Positions 42,660 to 55,571 of a stretch of 62,000 nt of DNA are shown one piece after another (the first letter of the stretch is position 1; each line of letters opens with the position of its first letter). The notes beneath the pieces were generated by a model, which was given only the letters and a program-made list of their open reading frames with translations, ran no database searches and was not told the origin of the DNA. The stretch lies in contig RPFO01000166.1 in NCBI GenBank assembly GCA_009746045.1, positions 1 to 62,000 on the forward strand, given 5' to 3'. The translations under genes were made by a program, and so were the position numbers. Origin of the DNA: Mesostigma viride. Its lineage: Eukaryota > Streptophyta > Mesostigmatophyceae > Mesostigmatales > Mesostigmataceae.

Positions 42660-44645
42660 CTAACAACGTGGCGGGTCAGACCAACGCTTCCCTGGTGACG
42701 CTTCGGGCTAGAAACTGAAGATGCCATTCACCGTCTGACATATCATCTGCACAGTGTACTGCAAAAATTTTGCCGGTGGCGGGAACAGGGAACAACTGAA
42801 CTGACTGAGCTGATGATCAGGATTCGGAGGTTTTGGCGTTACGAATCTAAACGCCGTTGTTCGCAAGACTTAGTGTTCAGCTACTGCAGTCAATGATTCG
42901 AAAAGACTACGGCAAACGTTATTATAGATCACGGCCTAAAATCCACCGGGCTTGTGCACGGAGAAGCACAAGATTCCATGACAAAGATTCCATGGCTTGT
43001 CCACGGACTAATAAAAAGATTCCATGAGAATTTGCAGTGAGTTGTTGTGGCATATCTCGCGACTGATCCGCCAGCTACCACTTGACAACAATCTGTGCTG
43101 GTTTGAGGTCAGAATCCCCGTGTTGACCTGAGAATTCGTTGACGCCTTGACCTTGCCTTGACGGTGAATTTGCCGCAAGATGCCGCTTGGTGGCCCTGGA
43201 AGCGTTTACAGCTAGCCAAAAGTCAGGCTCAGTAGCTGCAGCCTCGCTATTAACCGAACTGGTGGCCGAGGTTTATGCGAATCATTCCACATCTAAACTA
43301 TGAAGACAGCATTCCTTTGTAGAATCCCTGCCGTCCACCGTATGCACTGGCAGTCTGTCATTAATTGCGAGGGAGCCGGTTCTCAAGCTCCTGCGCTGCG
43401 TTCACAATTTGCATGAGCCTTGCCGGAGACGTCACGTGTCTCTTCGGCGAAACGATGCTACAGCCTACTGTCAGGCCGATATTGCAATATTAATTCAGAA
43501 TAATTCATCGGCGCCACCGCGGGGCCGTCAAGCGTGATGAGGCATAGGTACCCAATACATTTACCGAGTCCAACTGCTGCTGCGAGCCTCACAGCAGATA
43601 ATGGTCTTCCTCGGCTGCGCATATTGCTTCTGCAAGCGCGCGGGCCGGGACCCGTTTAATTAAGATCACCAATACATGTAATATTTAACTACCGCGCGTC
43701 GTACGTCAATATTAGCAGCACGTCGCACTATAAGCTCGTGATGACGACGGCCAGGCCTGCAGCGCGCGTGCGCTAACAGAGACTAACTCCGAGTATTTGT
43801 GCACTACGCACTGGCAGCGTCGCTAATTGACTAATCATTTTCGAGGGAGATCTAGAATCGAACTGTGCGAGATCAATGTACGTCTCGACGAGAGGCGCAA
43901 TATTAATCATCCACTTATCGGCACAGCGCCGACGTCTTTCTCAATTCTGAAGATCGCAATCTAGTTGTGCAAGGAGCTCAAATCACGACACGCGCGCGCA
44001 GCTGCGCCTGCTTACTTGAAGAACCAAACTAATTTGCAACCGGCGCCCCGATCGGCCTCTGACATGGCGAAGGGAATCGTTTCAAGGTAATTAACAAGAT
44101 AGATCACCGAATTGGCAAAGATCTGCGCATGCGTAATCAGTTGCCGTTATTAATTTAAAAATTCCATCTGCAGCTTAATCCCGGCTTCAGATTTGTGGCT
44201 ACTAATCGTTAATTGTTACTGCTAATTTTCCTCATGTATATATGTGCTGCTGCAGCATGCTATGAGTAATCGGCATGGCAATGCTTAGACGTTAATGGCA
44301 GTTAACGTATAGCAAGTTATACATTAGATCGCACCCCGCATGACCTTGATCGACCGCGTACTACTATTTATCAACTCTATTAAAATGGGTTTCTACTGTC
44401 TAATGGAGGCCGCCGTGTGGCCCGATCGAGTTGATCACGTTTCGAATCGTGATCGATGGAAAGTCGGCTGGTAATACTGTGGTCCAGCTGGCAATTATCA
44501 ACAACTAATTATGCCGGAAACGGACACTCGATCGTGGACATATGATCCGACGTACTTCCGTGCTGCCAGCCAGATATGCTCGTGTTGGGACCGGAAGCGG
44601 CATATATACAGTTAGTTGTACCTTGTGCAGCTGGCGTGATCCTGG
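42660..44645. other. Intergenic; nothing recognised
   Basis: AT-moderate unique-looking sequence with no ORF of note, no RNA gene seen and no clear mobile-element ends. Confidence 0.5.
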
Positions 44646-44762
44646 ATGTCCGTGTCAGATTACTATTAATTTCTTTAATTAGGGTTCTTCTTCTTTTCGG
44701 GGTTTTCCTTATGTTGCATGGCAATCTCACCTTCCGTAATTTATCATTCTCAATGAATATAT
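44646..44762 (+). repeat. Dispersed repeat, copy 2
   Basis: Matches 7850-7973 from GGATGTCCGTGTCAGATTAC to CATTCTCAATGAATATAT, with a few changes. Confidence 0.7.
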
Positions 44763-44950
44763 ATACGTACCAATGTTTAATATATGCAGTTATACAATGA
44801 CTAATGAGTGCGAACGCGTCTTTTGCTTTGCTTGATCGCAAATCATCACATTCGGCACGTTTGGCACATGATGCAATGCTGCGATCGGCATGTACGTGCG
44901 ATCAGGTTTTTCAACATCCGGGGCACGTCGCCCAACCCTGCTGGCGACAC

Positions 44951-45150
44951 CATGGAAAGGGAATTAAGGGACGCGCCACGTGAGGGGAGCCAATTACGGC
45001 CTGCAGCGGCCTGCACGTCCGCTGCCATCAAGGTCCCTGACCCCAACACTCGCATCCCCCTGGGCGTGCCGACGGGGTCCCAGCTGATCCAGTCCAGCTC
45101 CATGCTGGCGATACCGACAGCGGTGGCCAAGCCGGCGTTCCAACCACTGG
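44951..45150 (+). other. Possible first coding exon upstream of the kinase
   Basis: ATG in good context (CACCATGG) opens a frame reading MERELRDAPREGSQLRPAAA then SAAIKVPDPNTRIPLGVPTG and AVAKPAFQPLE, ending at a donor-like GTAAGC (45151). The composition looks coding and it lies on the kinase strand, but the phase does not join directly to the next candidate exon, so an intermediate exon or another gene is needed. Confidence 0.3.
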
Positions 45151-46187
45151 AGAGTAAGCGCCCCGTGCTTTTTCTTTCGGATGGGTTATGCGCCTGCTGC
45201 AGCTAAGTGGCGGCCATGTGCAGGAGGGGAATGGCCGAATGGGGGCCCATGCAGTTGGGATTGAATAATGGGAATGGGAACAAAGTTATGGGGCCAGGAG
45301 CGGGTTACATGGGATTACGAGAACCAGGTCCAGAATGGGACCAGCCGGACATGGAAATTTGGGCCAGAATTGGGGATCAGGGATTATGGGAATATATAGT
45401 AGATATATCGGGGCCTTGGATGGATGATCGTTACGGATTAATTGTGCGTTGCCGATGCGTGCATGGCAGCTAGTACTTATATCTCTTTTTGCACGTACAT
45501 GTAACTAGTAGCAGATGGAATCGAGGTTCCCCTTTTTGCCGGCCGGGCCATCTGCCCCAACGGCGTGCCATGGGGAAGGATATAGACTAGTGCATGAGTA
45601 GTCGATCATGGCTCATGCAATGGCCGCCATGCAGTATCCTTGATTCGCACACGGAAAGTAATTAAGGGGGCGTTCTTCCTTGCCGTTTGCTGACATCGAC
45701 AGCGGCCTGAATGGGGACTGCCGGGTTCTGACTTCTGTGAGATACCTCACAGTTACAGCTCGATCACATGTACGCATGCATTACCCTTGGTGGCGCTTCA
45801 TGCAGACTTCGTGCCATGCCGGACAGACTTCATGCTGGGCATGAAATCTGCATCCTTATAATATTGGCGTCTGCTTTGCAATGCAGATTTGATCTCAGGC
45901 ATGCCATCTGAAATCTAAAAAAGTCTTCATTGATGCCTGACCAGCCCCTGTGCCATGCGTCCCACTCTGATCGTATATATTATTAATTTCTTCAGGGTTC
46001 TTCTTCTTTTCGGGGTTTTCCTTATGTTGCATGCCCATCTCACCTCCGTAATTTATCATTCTCAATGAATATATACAACTATTATATTACTACTATATGT
46101 AGTGCTACTATCATATTCTGAGCTTAAAGCTCAGACTCTTCAGTACCAGCACTGCATGATTGATCTTGCAAATTGAATCGTGCGCAG
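45151..46187. other. Non-coding between candidate exons; dispersed repeat copy 3 inside
   Basis: No supported coding frame. It contains the third copy of the dispersed repeat at 45976-46071 (ATTAATTTCTTCAGGGTTC to CATTCTCAATGAATATAT). Confidence 0.5.
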
Positions 46188-49100
46188 CTAAGTTCCATCA
46201 ATCTGGCTCCGGCCCCTGCGTTACTCCTGCCGCCATCCTCTCCCTTTTGCTCCCCGTCCGCAGAGACACGACCCAAGGCGCCACCCGCCCCCCCCATCCC
46301 AAGTGATGTAAGTGGCCCATGCTCACCATGTTTGGACCCTAGTATTTGCCGTCTCACTCTGAGAGATATTCTGGCCTCATGGGGTGAGTCGATCGATTGA
46401 TCACTATCGATCACCCGGTGTGGCTGGCGGGCCGGCCTGGCTGAACCCACAATTAGCCAGTAGTAGTCAGGCCCTTTTTTTAGGGGGGGGGGGGGGGGGG
46501 GGGGAAAGGGGGAGGGGCATAGGGCATTCAAGCTCAGAACACTGCCATTTTAAAGTTCCTGTGGCACCCCAATTCCAAGCAAACCCCAGCCGCGAGGTTT
46601 TAAACCGACACCTATGGTTGGAACCCGGCCCTCTCCTCAGCCCCTGGCATCTCTTCTGACCTGGGCTATATCACCTTGGCTATTTGTCTCAGTACGTTGG
46701 GGTATTAAGTTGTTTTCGATCACGAGTCACTGCTGCATGCAGATGATGGTGTGCAAAGTATTATTGTGGGCAAAGAAGTACTACGGCGCCAACATCCTTG
46801 GTGCAGTTCTCTTGTTTCGTGGCAGCTGATGTTTCACTTACCTTCTGTCACGGCTGGATTCTCACCCACCACAGAGGATCGTGGGCAACTACGGCCCCTG
46901 GCAGTCCCTGAGCGACTTCAACCAGCTGTCAGAGATTGGGCGCGGCCACCTATCCATCGTGTGGGCGGCCAAGTGCAAGGACACGGGGCTCACGTTCGCG
47001 ATCAAGAAGTACAAGAAGCAGATGATCGTGCAGGGACCCATGAGTGACGCGCTCAAGCAGAACATCCAGCGGGAGGTGGCCCTCCTCAAGTCGCTGCGGT
47101 GAGGAGAATAAGCTTTCAGTTGTACAAAAGTTGCCTCATTGTTATTACTATAGTTGTCTCGTAATGCTATAACTTTGTTGAGGTCTCTACACTCTAATCC
47201 AGAAGTTCGGCCATACAGACAAACTTTTCAAAAGTTTGCCAAACATTCCCTTGGCTGTTCATTGGCCGGACCACCCCGCGCCAAGCTGTCCCGTTGACAC
47301 ATCCCTGCGACCCAGTACGCATGGATGGGCGCCTTGCTTCGTCCTTGATCCTAGCTCGATCCTTGGCAGACTGGTGGTATACAGATCGCGCCTAGCCTCT
47401 CGTATAGACCATAATGTATACTGCGCCTTAGAACTGATTCCGCTTCCTTTTCGCCGCTGAAATGGGTAGCTTGCCCGGTTGGCCCCATGCAAACGTGTCC
47501 CTGTGGCCGGGCTAACTTCCCCCATGCGCTCGCCAGCTGGCACGGGTCCGGGGGCCTTCAGCCTGCGACGTTTTCCTGCCACTTTTTGCGCCCTGAGGCG
47601 AGATCCTCTCCATCTGCCACTCAATCGATTTTCGTGCCACCTGTACCCAATTCGTGTACATGATGCCTCCTTGAATTCTTCAAGTGTGCTCTGCAGCGGC
47701 ATCTTCTCGATCTGACACCTGCACTCAAAGCTTACGCTATGTGAGCATGAGCGTTTGATGCTCCCTTGTGCTTGCATCTGCAGTGGCATCTCCTCCATCT
47801 GCCACCTGTATGGCACGTTTGAGGACGCGGACGGCGCTTACCTGGTGCAGGAATACTGCCCCGGCGGAGACCTGCTGGACGTGCTCAAGGAGTTTGACGG
47901 CTGCGTCCCCGAGGACATCTTGGTGCCCCTCATGCTGGCGCCGCTTCTCAAGTGCCTGCAGCGGGTGCACGAGAAGGGCATCATGCACCGAGGTGAGCCG
48001 GGGGCTGCATGTATATTATACAGGCCACATCTTCGTATTGCCCTAAGTGAAGAGACGGTGTCACTTGGTTCACGAGAAAGGCATCATGCACTGAGGTAAC
48101 TCGTGAGCTGCGGACACTGCAGCGAGGCTGGATGCAACTCCACTATTCACAGGGTAGCTCCGACTTTTGACAGCTCAACCTTTTGTTTCTATGCTTGATG
48201 ATGGTGCCTGATCAATCGTTCTGTTTGTGGAACATCTTGCACCCGGCGCTGTAGCAAGGCTTTACCTGTCCTTAAGCTGGGCAACGTGTTTGTTGGGGTT
48301 GGGTATTCTCCTTTGGCCACCTTGGCTGCTTGGTATCCCTCTTGTTTTTCAATGCTGACTGTTGCCATGTCACACTCACAAACATGCCAACTGCCGGAGA
48401 ACGTGTTTGTCGAGCTTGGGTGTTCTTATCTTTCTTGTTCGTGGATGCTATTTGGTGTCGTGTCACCGTCTCACCGACCCAGACCTCAAGCCGGAGAATG
48501 TGTTTGTAGACGCGGCAGGCAACCCGCGCCTGGGTGACTTTGGGCTAGCGCTGAACTGGCACGAGGAGGAGCCGACGCAGCGGGTGGGCACGCTGGACTA
48601 CATGGCACCGGGTGAGTGGCCGGCCCGATACTGTCATATTAATCATCATCATGTCTGACACGCAACACTCTCACAATCTAAAGTACCCCTAATTGGACAG
48701 TACAAGGCCTGGGGTGTGTGGTTGTAGGGTTCCATCCATCGGATCGGATGTGGCCCTCGAAGCCAGTTTGGTAGATGTCTTTGATACATATGGCGTTGTG
48801 GGGTGGCGATCGAGTGGCCTGAAGTATGTGCCTGACAGGCGTGTTTTAGGAAATCGATTGGCCATACATTTCTGCTCCTTTCACACATTTCCACACATCT
48901 AATGTCGAGAACTGGTCGTACATCTTACTTACGTATGTGGCCACATATATGATATTTCGTTTTCAATGTAAACTGCTTGGTTAATTGTGCCCGCTAAAAC
49001 CAAACGCGAATTTAATTTGAATTGCCTGCCTGCCTGCGCGCCCGCCCACCCGCCCGCCCGCCGCCCGCCCGCCCGCCCGCCCGCCCGCCCGCCCGCCCGC

Positions 49101-49337
49101 CGCGCCGCCGCCGCCCGCCCGCCCGCCCGCCCGCCCGCCCGCCCGCCCGCCCGCCCGCGCCGCCGCCCGCCCGCCCGCCCGCCGCCCGCCGCGCGCCCGC
49201 CCGCCCGCCGCCCGCCCGCCCCCGCCCCCGCCCGCCCGCCCGCCCGCCCGCCCGCCCGCCCGCCCGCCCGCCCGCCCGCCCGCCCGCCCGCCGCCGCCCG
49301 CCCGCCCGCCCGCCGCCCGCCCGCCCGCCCGCCCCCG

Positions 49338-49397
<60 letters not shown>

Positions 49398-51234
49398 CCT
49401 GCCTGTCTCCCTGCCTGCCTGGCTCCCTGCCTCCCTGGCTCCATGGGTGCCTCTTGCAGAGGTGCTAATCCACGCAACACGCCAAGGGGCAAAGTCCAGT
49501 GTACCCCCCACCTACACCTGCAAAGTCGACACGTGGGCGGTCGGCATCCTCGCCTACGAGATGCTCACCGGCGCCCCCCCCTTTGAGGTCGCCTCCGAGT
49601 CCAACACGGCGGCCCTCATCCTCTGGACCGATGTCCCCGTGAATGGCGTGTGGCCCACCCACTTGTCCTACGAGGCCATCTCCTTCATCAAATGGGCGCT
49701 CCGCAAGGTCGCGGATTCCCGCCCGTCCGCCACTGAGATGCTCAGCCACCCCTGGCTCACCAAGTACTGCCCCGATCTCCAGCCAGCCGCTGCGCCCATC
49801 AAGTCGATCCGGACGAAGCCCGTCCAGACGGCCTCCTCGGGCTCCTTTCCATCGGGGACGGATGCCGGCAGGGGCACGTGGCCTCGCAACGAGACGATGC
49901 CCAACATGCTCACGCCCGCGCTCGCAAGGGGCGACGCCGAGGGCACGCCAGGGGCGGACGACGACCCCTTTGAGAGCGCGCCCAGCAGCTTCCAGCACGG
50001 CAAGTCGGTCCCCAGCATGGGGTCCCTGGGAGGGGCCGGCGGGAGCCCTGGCTCCCCCCCGGCAGGCAACATGCCCCGGCGGCACTTTGGGTCCGTCGCC
50101 GACATGCGGTCAATGCAGGCGCAGCGAGCGGGGATGGGCGCGGCGGGGAATAGCAAGACCATGATGGCGACACAGGGGGCGGCCGAGGAGAGAAATGGCA
50201 TGCCCATAGTGGTGCGCTCAGCCGCGCACATGACGCTGAGCCAGCACCAGCACGTGAACAGCAACAAGTGGTTGTTGGACGCGGAGGATTCGGCGCATGT
50301 GGGCGGCCGCCGCGGTGGCGGGATAGGCGGTGGAGATGCCAGCAGCGTCATGTCCCACGGCGCGTTCATGACGCCCGAGGTGGGCTCCTGGGTGTCGACA
50401 GGGTCCAAGCCAGACGACATCACCATGTATGGCGCCCACGGTGAGCTGTTCCAGTTTGAGGGCGATGCCGAGGGCAGCGACGACGAGGATGACCTGCTGA
50501 CCGGCATGGCAGCCTTGCTGGGCAAGGCCGCCCATCTGAGGCCCGGAGGGGGCAAGGACGACGTGACCCCTTTCAAGGAGGCGGCGTATAAGGAATCCCC
50601 CATCACCCCTATCAAGGAAGCCGTCAAGGACGTGACCCCTGCCAAGGAGGCCCTCCTTGGCCTCCTGAAGGAGGCCGTTCCTGTCAAGAAGGCAAGCGCC
50701 CCCCCCAAGGAGACGTGTTTGTGCCCTATCGCCGAAGCCATGATCGCGAAGGGGCGTGCCAGCTACTCCCACGTGTCCGATCTCGGCGGTGACAACGCAG
50801 GGGTGCGCCCGCTCGGGCAGGCGCCCGCTGCTGATGCCAGCAGGAAGGCCGCTCCGAGCATCGTGAGCGGGAACTTGAACGGCAGGGAGGCGGGGGGAGT
50901 TAACGGCAGCGAAGCAGGGGGAGTGAGGTCGCCTGTGTCGGATGCCAGCAAGAAGGGATCCGGGTGGAATGTTTCGAATTCCAGCGTCAGCAGCAATGCC
51001 TACGGCACCCGGTCGGCCGCCTCAGAGGCTGCCCGTCAGCTCCGGAGGTCCGGGCCAGGGTCCCTGGGCAGCATGGATGCTGGCCGTCCATGCCCCTTGG
51101 AGCTGGCCAGGGCGCCCTGCAGCCCCTGCAGCCCCTTCTACCAGCAGCAGGCCCCAGCTGGTGACTTTTGCCAGGATTACAGCCCCACCGGTTCCGGCAG
51201 CCGCTGCATCCTCCCTGCGCTCGTCAAGGCGTGA
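46188..51234 (+). CDS. Aurora-like (CALK-type) serine/threonine protein kinase, spliced
   Basis: Exons inferred from reading frame and GT-AG sites: 46188-46307 (tentative), 46874-47098, 47784-47992, 48483-48611, 49460-51234. Phases join cleanly: R-I-V after SD, LR/GIS, HR/DLK, AP/EVL. Kinase motifs: IGRGHLSIVW (Gly loop, third Gly is Ser), FAIKKY (ATP Lys), REVALL (helix C Glu), HRDLKPEN (catalytic loop, split by an intron after R), GDFGLA, GTLDYMAPEVL (activation segment end), VDTWAVGILAYEML and RPSATEMLSHPWL. GTLDYMAPEVL and DTWAVGILAYE fit the Aurora-like kinases of green algae, some of which control flagellar length. The C-terminal 400 residues are Ser/Gly-rich with repeated TPxKEA-type units. 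The N-terminus is not settled; 5' exons may be missing. The family call is by motif only. Confidence 0.8.
46483..46504 (+). repeat. 22-G homopolymer in kinase intron
   Basis: Run of 22 G (followed by AAAGGGGGAGGGG) in the intron before 46874. Potential G-quadruplex or sequencing-length uncertainty. Confidence 0.9.
49022..49440 (+). repeat. Tetranucleotide arrays (CCCG)n and (CCTG)n in the last kinase intron
   Basis: About 310 bp of imperfect CCCG repeat (about 49030-49335) followed by about 75 bp of CCTG repeat, then CCTCCCTGG variants, up to about 20 bp before the acceptor at 49459. The pyrimidine-rich repeat forms the polypyrimidine side of the splice site. Confidence 0.9.
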
Positions 51235-51824
51235 GCTAAGGTGCCTTGTGGCAGGCCACTGACCTTCGAAGCACCCACTGTTTGCATGTAGTGGTTTGTG
51301 GTGTTATGGTGGTGTTTGTGGCGTTATAGTGGTGTTTGTGGTGTTATTGTGGTGTTCATACCCCAAAAGTGTTATTGTAGCTGACGCGGCCATGTGCCCT
51401 CTTGAAGGGTATGAGGCCAGCGTTGTGCGGCTGCGCAGGCCTTCTTTAAAGATAAACCTGCCATGCAGCTTGCGCCCCGCTTCCTCGTATATACAGAGAA
51501 TGTTCAGGAATGAGGCTCGGGGCACCTTTCTTGGTTCCTATTTATGACCCTTTGTCACGTACGCGCTCACAGTGGCTTCTTTGTCTCGGCGCAGTGGTCA
51601 CTGGCTGAGTTGTACCTAATTTCACCATGCTCCGATATGCACCCCAGCTGTCGATCGTGTATCTTCTGACAGCTAGAGCACCGGTGCTACGTGTCTTGAC
51701 GACGCTGTGAACGCACGCCTGCATGCTTCCAGATGTCGATGATCATGTACATATGTGCTGTATAGATTCAAAAATATGGTTGGCGGGGCCATGCAGAGCG
51801 ACCTTGATTCCGCTTTGGCCAAGC
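51235..51824. other. Kinase 3' flank; no gene seen
   Basis: 3' UTR/intergenic with GTGGTGTTTGTGG short tandem repeats near 51290-51355. No obvious poly(A) signal could be chosen. Confidence 0.4.
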
Positions 51825-51941
51825 CCTAGGCACACCTGGAATTGTACTCCAGCACTAGTACAATTTGACTTTTTTTCAACTTTGTTATTTTGTACCTCCC
51901 TTAGGTCCAAAGCTAGGAGGTAAGTGTCTCATCATGTTTTG

Positions 51942-52325
51942 ACACCGGCACACCGGCACACCGGCACACCGGCACACCGGCACACCGGCACACCATAAAA
52001 CTACCATTTTATGATTTTGTATGGTGTGACAAGGTAACCTAACGTCCAATACCAATGTCATAATGTCCACAAGCACTGCCTAACGTGGTGTGCCACTGTG
52101 CCACCGGCACACCGGCACACCGGCACACCGGCACACCGGCACACCGTGCCACCATAAAACTACCATTTTATGATTTTGTATGGTGTGACAAGGTAACCTA
52201 ACGTCCAATACTAATGTTATAATGTCCACAAGCACTGCCTAATGTGGGGTGCCACTGTGCCACCGTGCCACCGTGCCACCGTGCCACCGTGCCACCGTGC
52301 CACCGTGCCACCGTGCCACCGTGAC
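51942..52325. repeat. 8-bp minisatellites and a duplicated spacer unit, left of palindrome
   Basis: ACCGGCAC arrays (51942-51992, 52100-52146) and GCCACCGT arrays (52255-52323) alternate with a roughly 110-bp unit present twice (51990-52100 and 52148-52255, containing CATTTTATGATTTTGTATGG). Confidence 0.9.
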
Positions 52326-52499
52326 ATGTCTTGACACACACATCAATCCGAAAACCCATTTTCTTCCCCTGGAAATTATTTGGAGAAGGAATAATTAATG
52401 GTCAGTTTGACCTCAAACTTGGCACCAAGGTTCCTTATCAGATATCTTATGATGCCATGTGGTCAAAAAAATTTTTGGGAGTCGGCAGCATGGTAACAT

Positions 52500-53270
52500 G
52501 GTGACATTTGCTAGCAAAACATACCGTATTTTCAGCACTTTCTGGCATGTATGCATATATAAAGACATCAAATGAACTCAGTTGGGCCTGGGACTTTGCA
52601 CATGTTCTAAACACATCCCATGCAGCATGCCCACAAAGTTTCAGGCTGGTTGGATGACAAATAGGTGACAGATGCTAGCATAAATACCCCAAAAATGCAG
52701 TTTTTCATGGGTTTTCAAGGGTTTTATCACACATATGCATACATAATGACACCAATAGAGCTCAGTTGGAGCTGGAACTTTGCACATGTTCTAAACACAT
52801 CCCATGCAGCATGCCCACAAAGTTTCAGGCGGGTTGGATGACAAATAGGTGACAAATGCTAGCATAAATACCCCCAAAATGCAGTTTTTCATGGTTTTTC
52901 AAGGGTTTTATCACACATATGCATACATAATGACACCAATAGAGCTCAGTTGGAGCTGGAACTTTGCACATGTTCTAAACACATCCCATGCAGCATGCCC
53001 ACAAAGTTTCAGGCGGGTTGGATGACAAAATGGTGACTGATGCTAGCGAACCCCCCCCCCCAAATGCAGTTTTTCTTGGTTTTCCAAGGGTTCCAACACA
53101 TGGGTGCCTATATCAATGAACTCGGTTAAGCCTAGAAAATTGCACAGCTCATAAAAACATCTATGTTAACTGCCCAGAAGAAATTCAGACTGTTTGCATG
53201 ACAAATAGGTGACAGATGCTAGCAAACATAGCACAAAAATGGCAGTTCCTAGTAATTGTTTTTCGTGGGT
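52500..53270. repeat. Tandem repeat, unit about 180 bp, left arm
   Basis: Three similar units and one divergent unit, each with TTTGCACATGTTCTAAACAC and GATGCTAGC-type blocks. The mirror region in the right arm (56670-57780) has five similar units plus the divergent one. Confidence 0.85.
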
Positions 53271-53463
53271 TTCATCCCATAGTTGAATGTCAACCCTTCC
53301 AGTTTGGGATATATAGTCAGGTTCCCAACAACACATCTAGATGATATATTATGTGATATTGCAGGAAGGCAGACTTAGGGGCACACGCCCATGATACAAC
53401 GTCAACATGTACATCAATAACACACACGTAACTTAGCTAATCATCATAATAAAAAGCACACCT

Positions 53464-54241
<778 letters not shown>

Positions 54242-54638
54242 CCCATCATTCATGCATCCGTTCATTCATGCATGCATCCACTCGTTCATTAACATGCCTC
54301 CGTTGGTCAGGGGTTCAAAATGATGCAACAGACACCAGAAAAGGGAGAAGGAGCCGCCTCCCCAACGTGCCGCCCGGCGACGGCAGCGATGGGCCTCGGG
54401 GGGTAACGGTGCGCTTTGTCTTGTTCGCCGGGGTGCGCCGGCGGGGTGCGGGCACTTAAATTCAAGAGCAATAGCACAAGCAATGTCATGATTCCAAACG
54501 CCAAGAACTGCACTTGTAATATTCCTTTGGTAAAATGCAATTCAAGAGCAATAGCACAAGCAATGTCATGATTCCAAACGCCAAGAACTGCACTTATTGT
54601 AATATACCTTTGGTAAAATAACAGCCGGATTACCCCTG

Positions 54639-54965
54639 TCATAAATTTACCTCAGATTTCCCAGAGACACGGTCGGCTTCATCATCCGAAGCACCAGAGG
54701 AAAGTATTCTCTCAAGTTCATTCACTGCGCCCCTGTGATACACGGCCGCTTGCATTTTCTTCCTTTCTTCATCATCTACACCTGTCACGGATACAGGGCC
54801 TGTATCCTTTGTCTGGTTATCTTGCCCCGGTGGTTCATGGCCGGGATCCATTGTGTCTGGTGGGGCTACTGCGTCCCTTTCCATCGCTGGTGCTTCCATC
54901 GCTTCCATCGCTGGTGCTTCCATCGCTGGTTCATTATCCCCTACAAAGACCATCGTAAAGACCAT
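54639..54965 (-). CDS. Small acidic ORF in palindrome, left copy
   Basis: 108-aa frame, reads outward from the palindrome centre. Starts MVFTMVFVGDNEPAME, has a repeated APAMEAMEAPAM segment, then DDEERKKMQAAVYHRGAVNE and SGASDDEADRVSGKSE. The end reads SE/GTAAAT, a possible splice donor, so it may be a first exon. No family recognised. Differs from the right copy by one residue (Ser for Ala in ILSSG). Confidence 0.4.
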   Translation of the reverse strand: MVFTMVFVGDNEPAMEAPAMEAMEAPAMERDAVAPPDTMDPGHEPPGQDNQTKDTGPVSVTGVDDEERKKMQAAVYHRGAVNELERILSSGASDDEADRVSGKSEVNL

Positions 54966-55092
54966 CGGGCATTCTGGAGTACAATTTGGTGGTGTGCCGG
55001 TGTGCCGGTGTGCCGGTGTGCCGGTGTGCCGGCCAGTGATTGGCCCGTTGCTGATTTGCTGACATGCAGCCTAGTAAAAATTGGCCGCAAAT

Positions 55093-55117
55093 TCGTCCGG
55101 TCGCACGTTGGCACAAG
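55093..55117. other. Loop of the giant palindrome
   Basis: 25 nt of unpaired sequence (TCGTCCGGTCGCACGTTGGC and 5 more) between the two arms. Confidence 0.9.
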
Positions 55118-55244
55118 ATTTGCGGCCAATTTTTACTAGGCTGCATGTCAGCAAATCAGCAACGGGCCAATCACTGGCCGGCACACCGGCACACCGGCAC
55201 ACCGGCACACCGGCACACCACCAAATTGTACTCCAGAATGCCCG

Positions 55245-55571
55245 ATGGTCTTTACGATGGTCTTTGTAGGGGATAATGAACCAGCGATGGAAGCACCAGC
55301 GATGGAAGCGATGGAAGCACCAGCGATGGAAAGGGACGCAGTAGCCCCACCAGACACAATGGATCCCGGCCATGAACCACCGGGGCAAGATAACCAGACA
55401 AAGGATACAGGCCCTGTATCCGTGACAGGTGTAGATGATGAAGAAAGGAAGAAAATGCAAGCGGCCGTGTATCACAGGGGCGCAGTGAATGAACTTGAGA
55501 GAATACTTGCCTCTGGTGCTTCGGATGATGAAGCCGACCGTGTCTCTGGGAAATCTGAGGTAAATTTATGA
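55245..55571 (+). CDS. Small acidic ORF in palindrome, right copy
   Basis: Mirror copy of 54639-54965, also 108 aa and reading outward. Only one residue differs (ILASG), which implies recent duplication, gene conversion or constraint. Same possible donor after SGKSE. Downstream is an 85-bp tandem duplication (CAGTTCTTGGCGTTTGG near 55620 and 55700), also present in the left arm. Confidence 0.4.
   Translation: MVFTMVFVGDNEPAMEAPAMEAMEAPAMERDAVAPPDTMDPGHEPPGQDNQTKDTGPVSVTGVDDEERKKMQAAVYHRGAVNELERILASGASDDEADRVSGKSEVNL

Noticed and set aside
45207-45473. Trp/Gly-rich plus-strand ORF between candidate kinase exons
   Set aside because: No domain, no splice phase match, and repetitive GGGAATGGGA-type composition.
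48929-49586. ORFs rich in PARPPARP or GGRAGGRA
   Set aside because: Frames of the CCCG/CCTG intron array; they overlap a well-supported intron.
49465-50741. Minus-strand ORFs of 206 and 357 aa opposite the kinase C-terminal exon
   Set aside because: Shadow frames of a GC-rich exon; the plus-strand kinase frame is continuous and supported by motifs.
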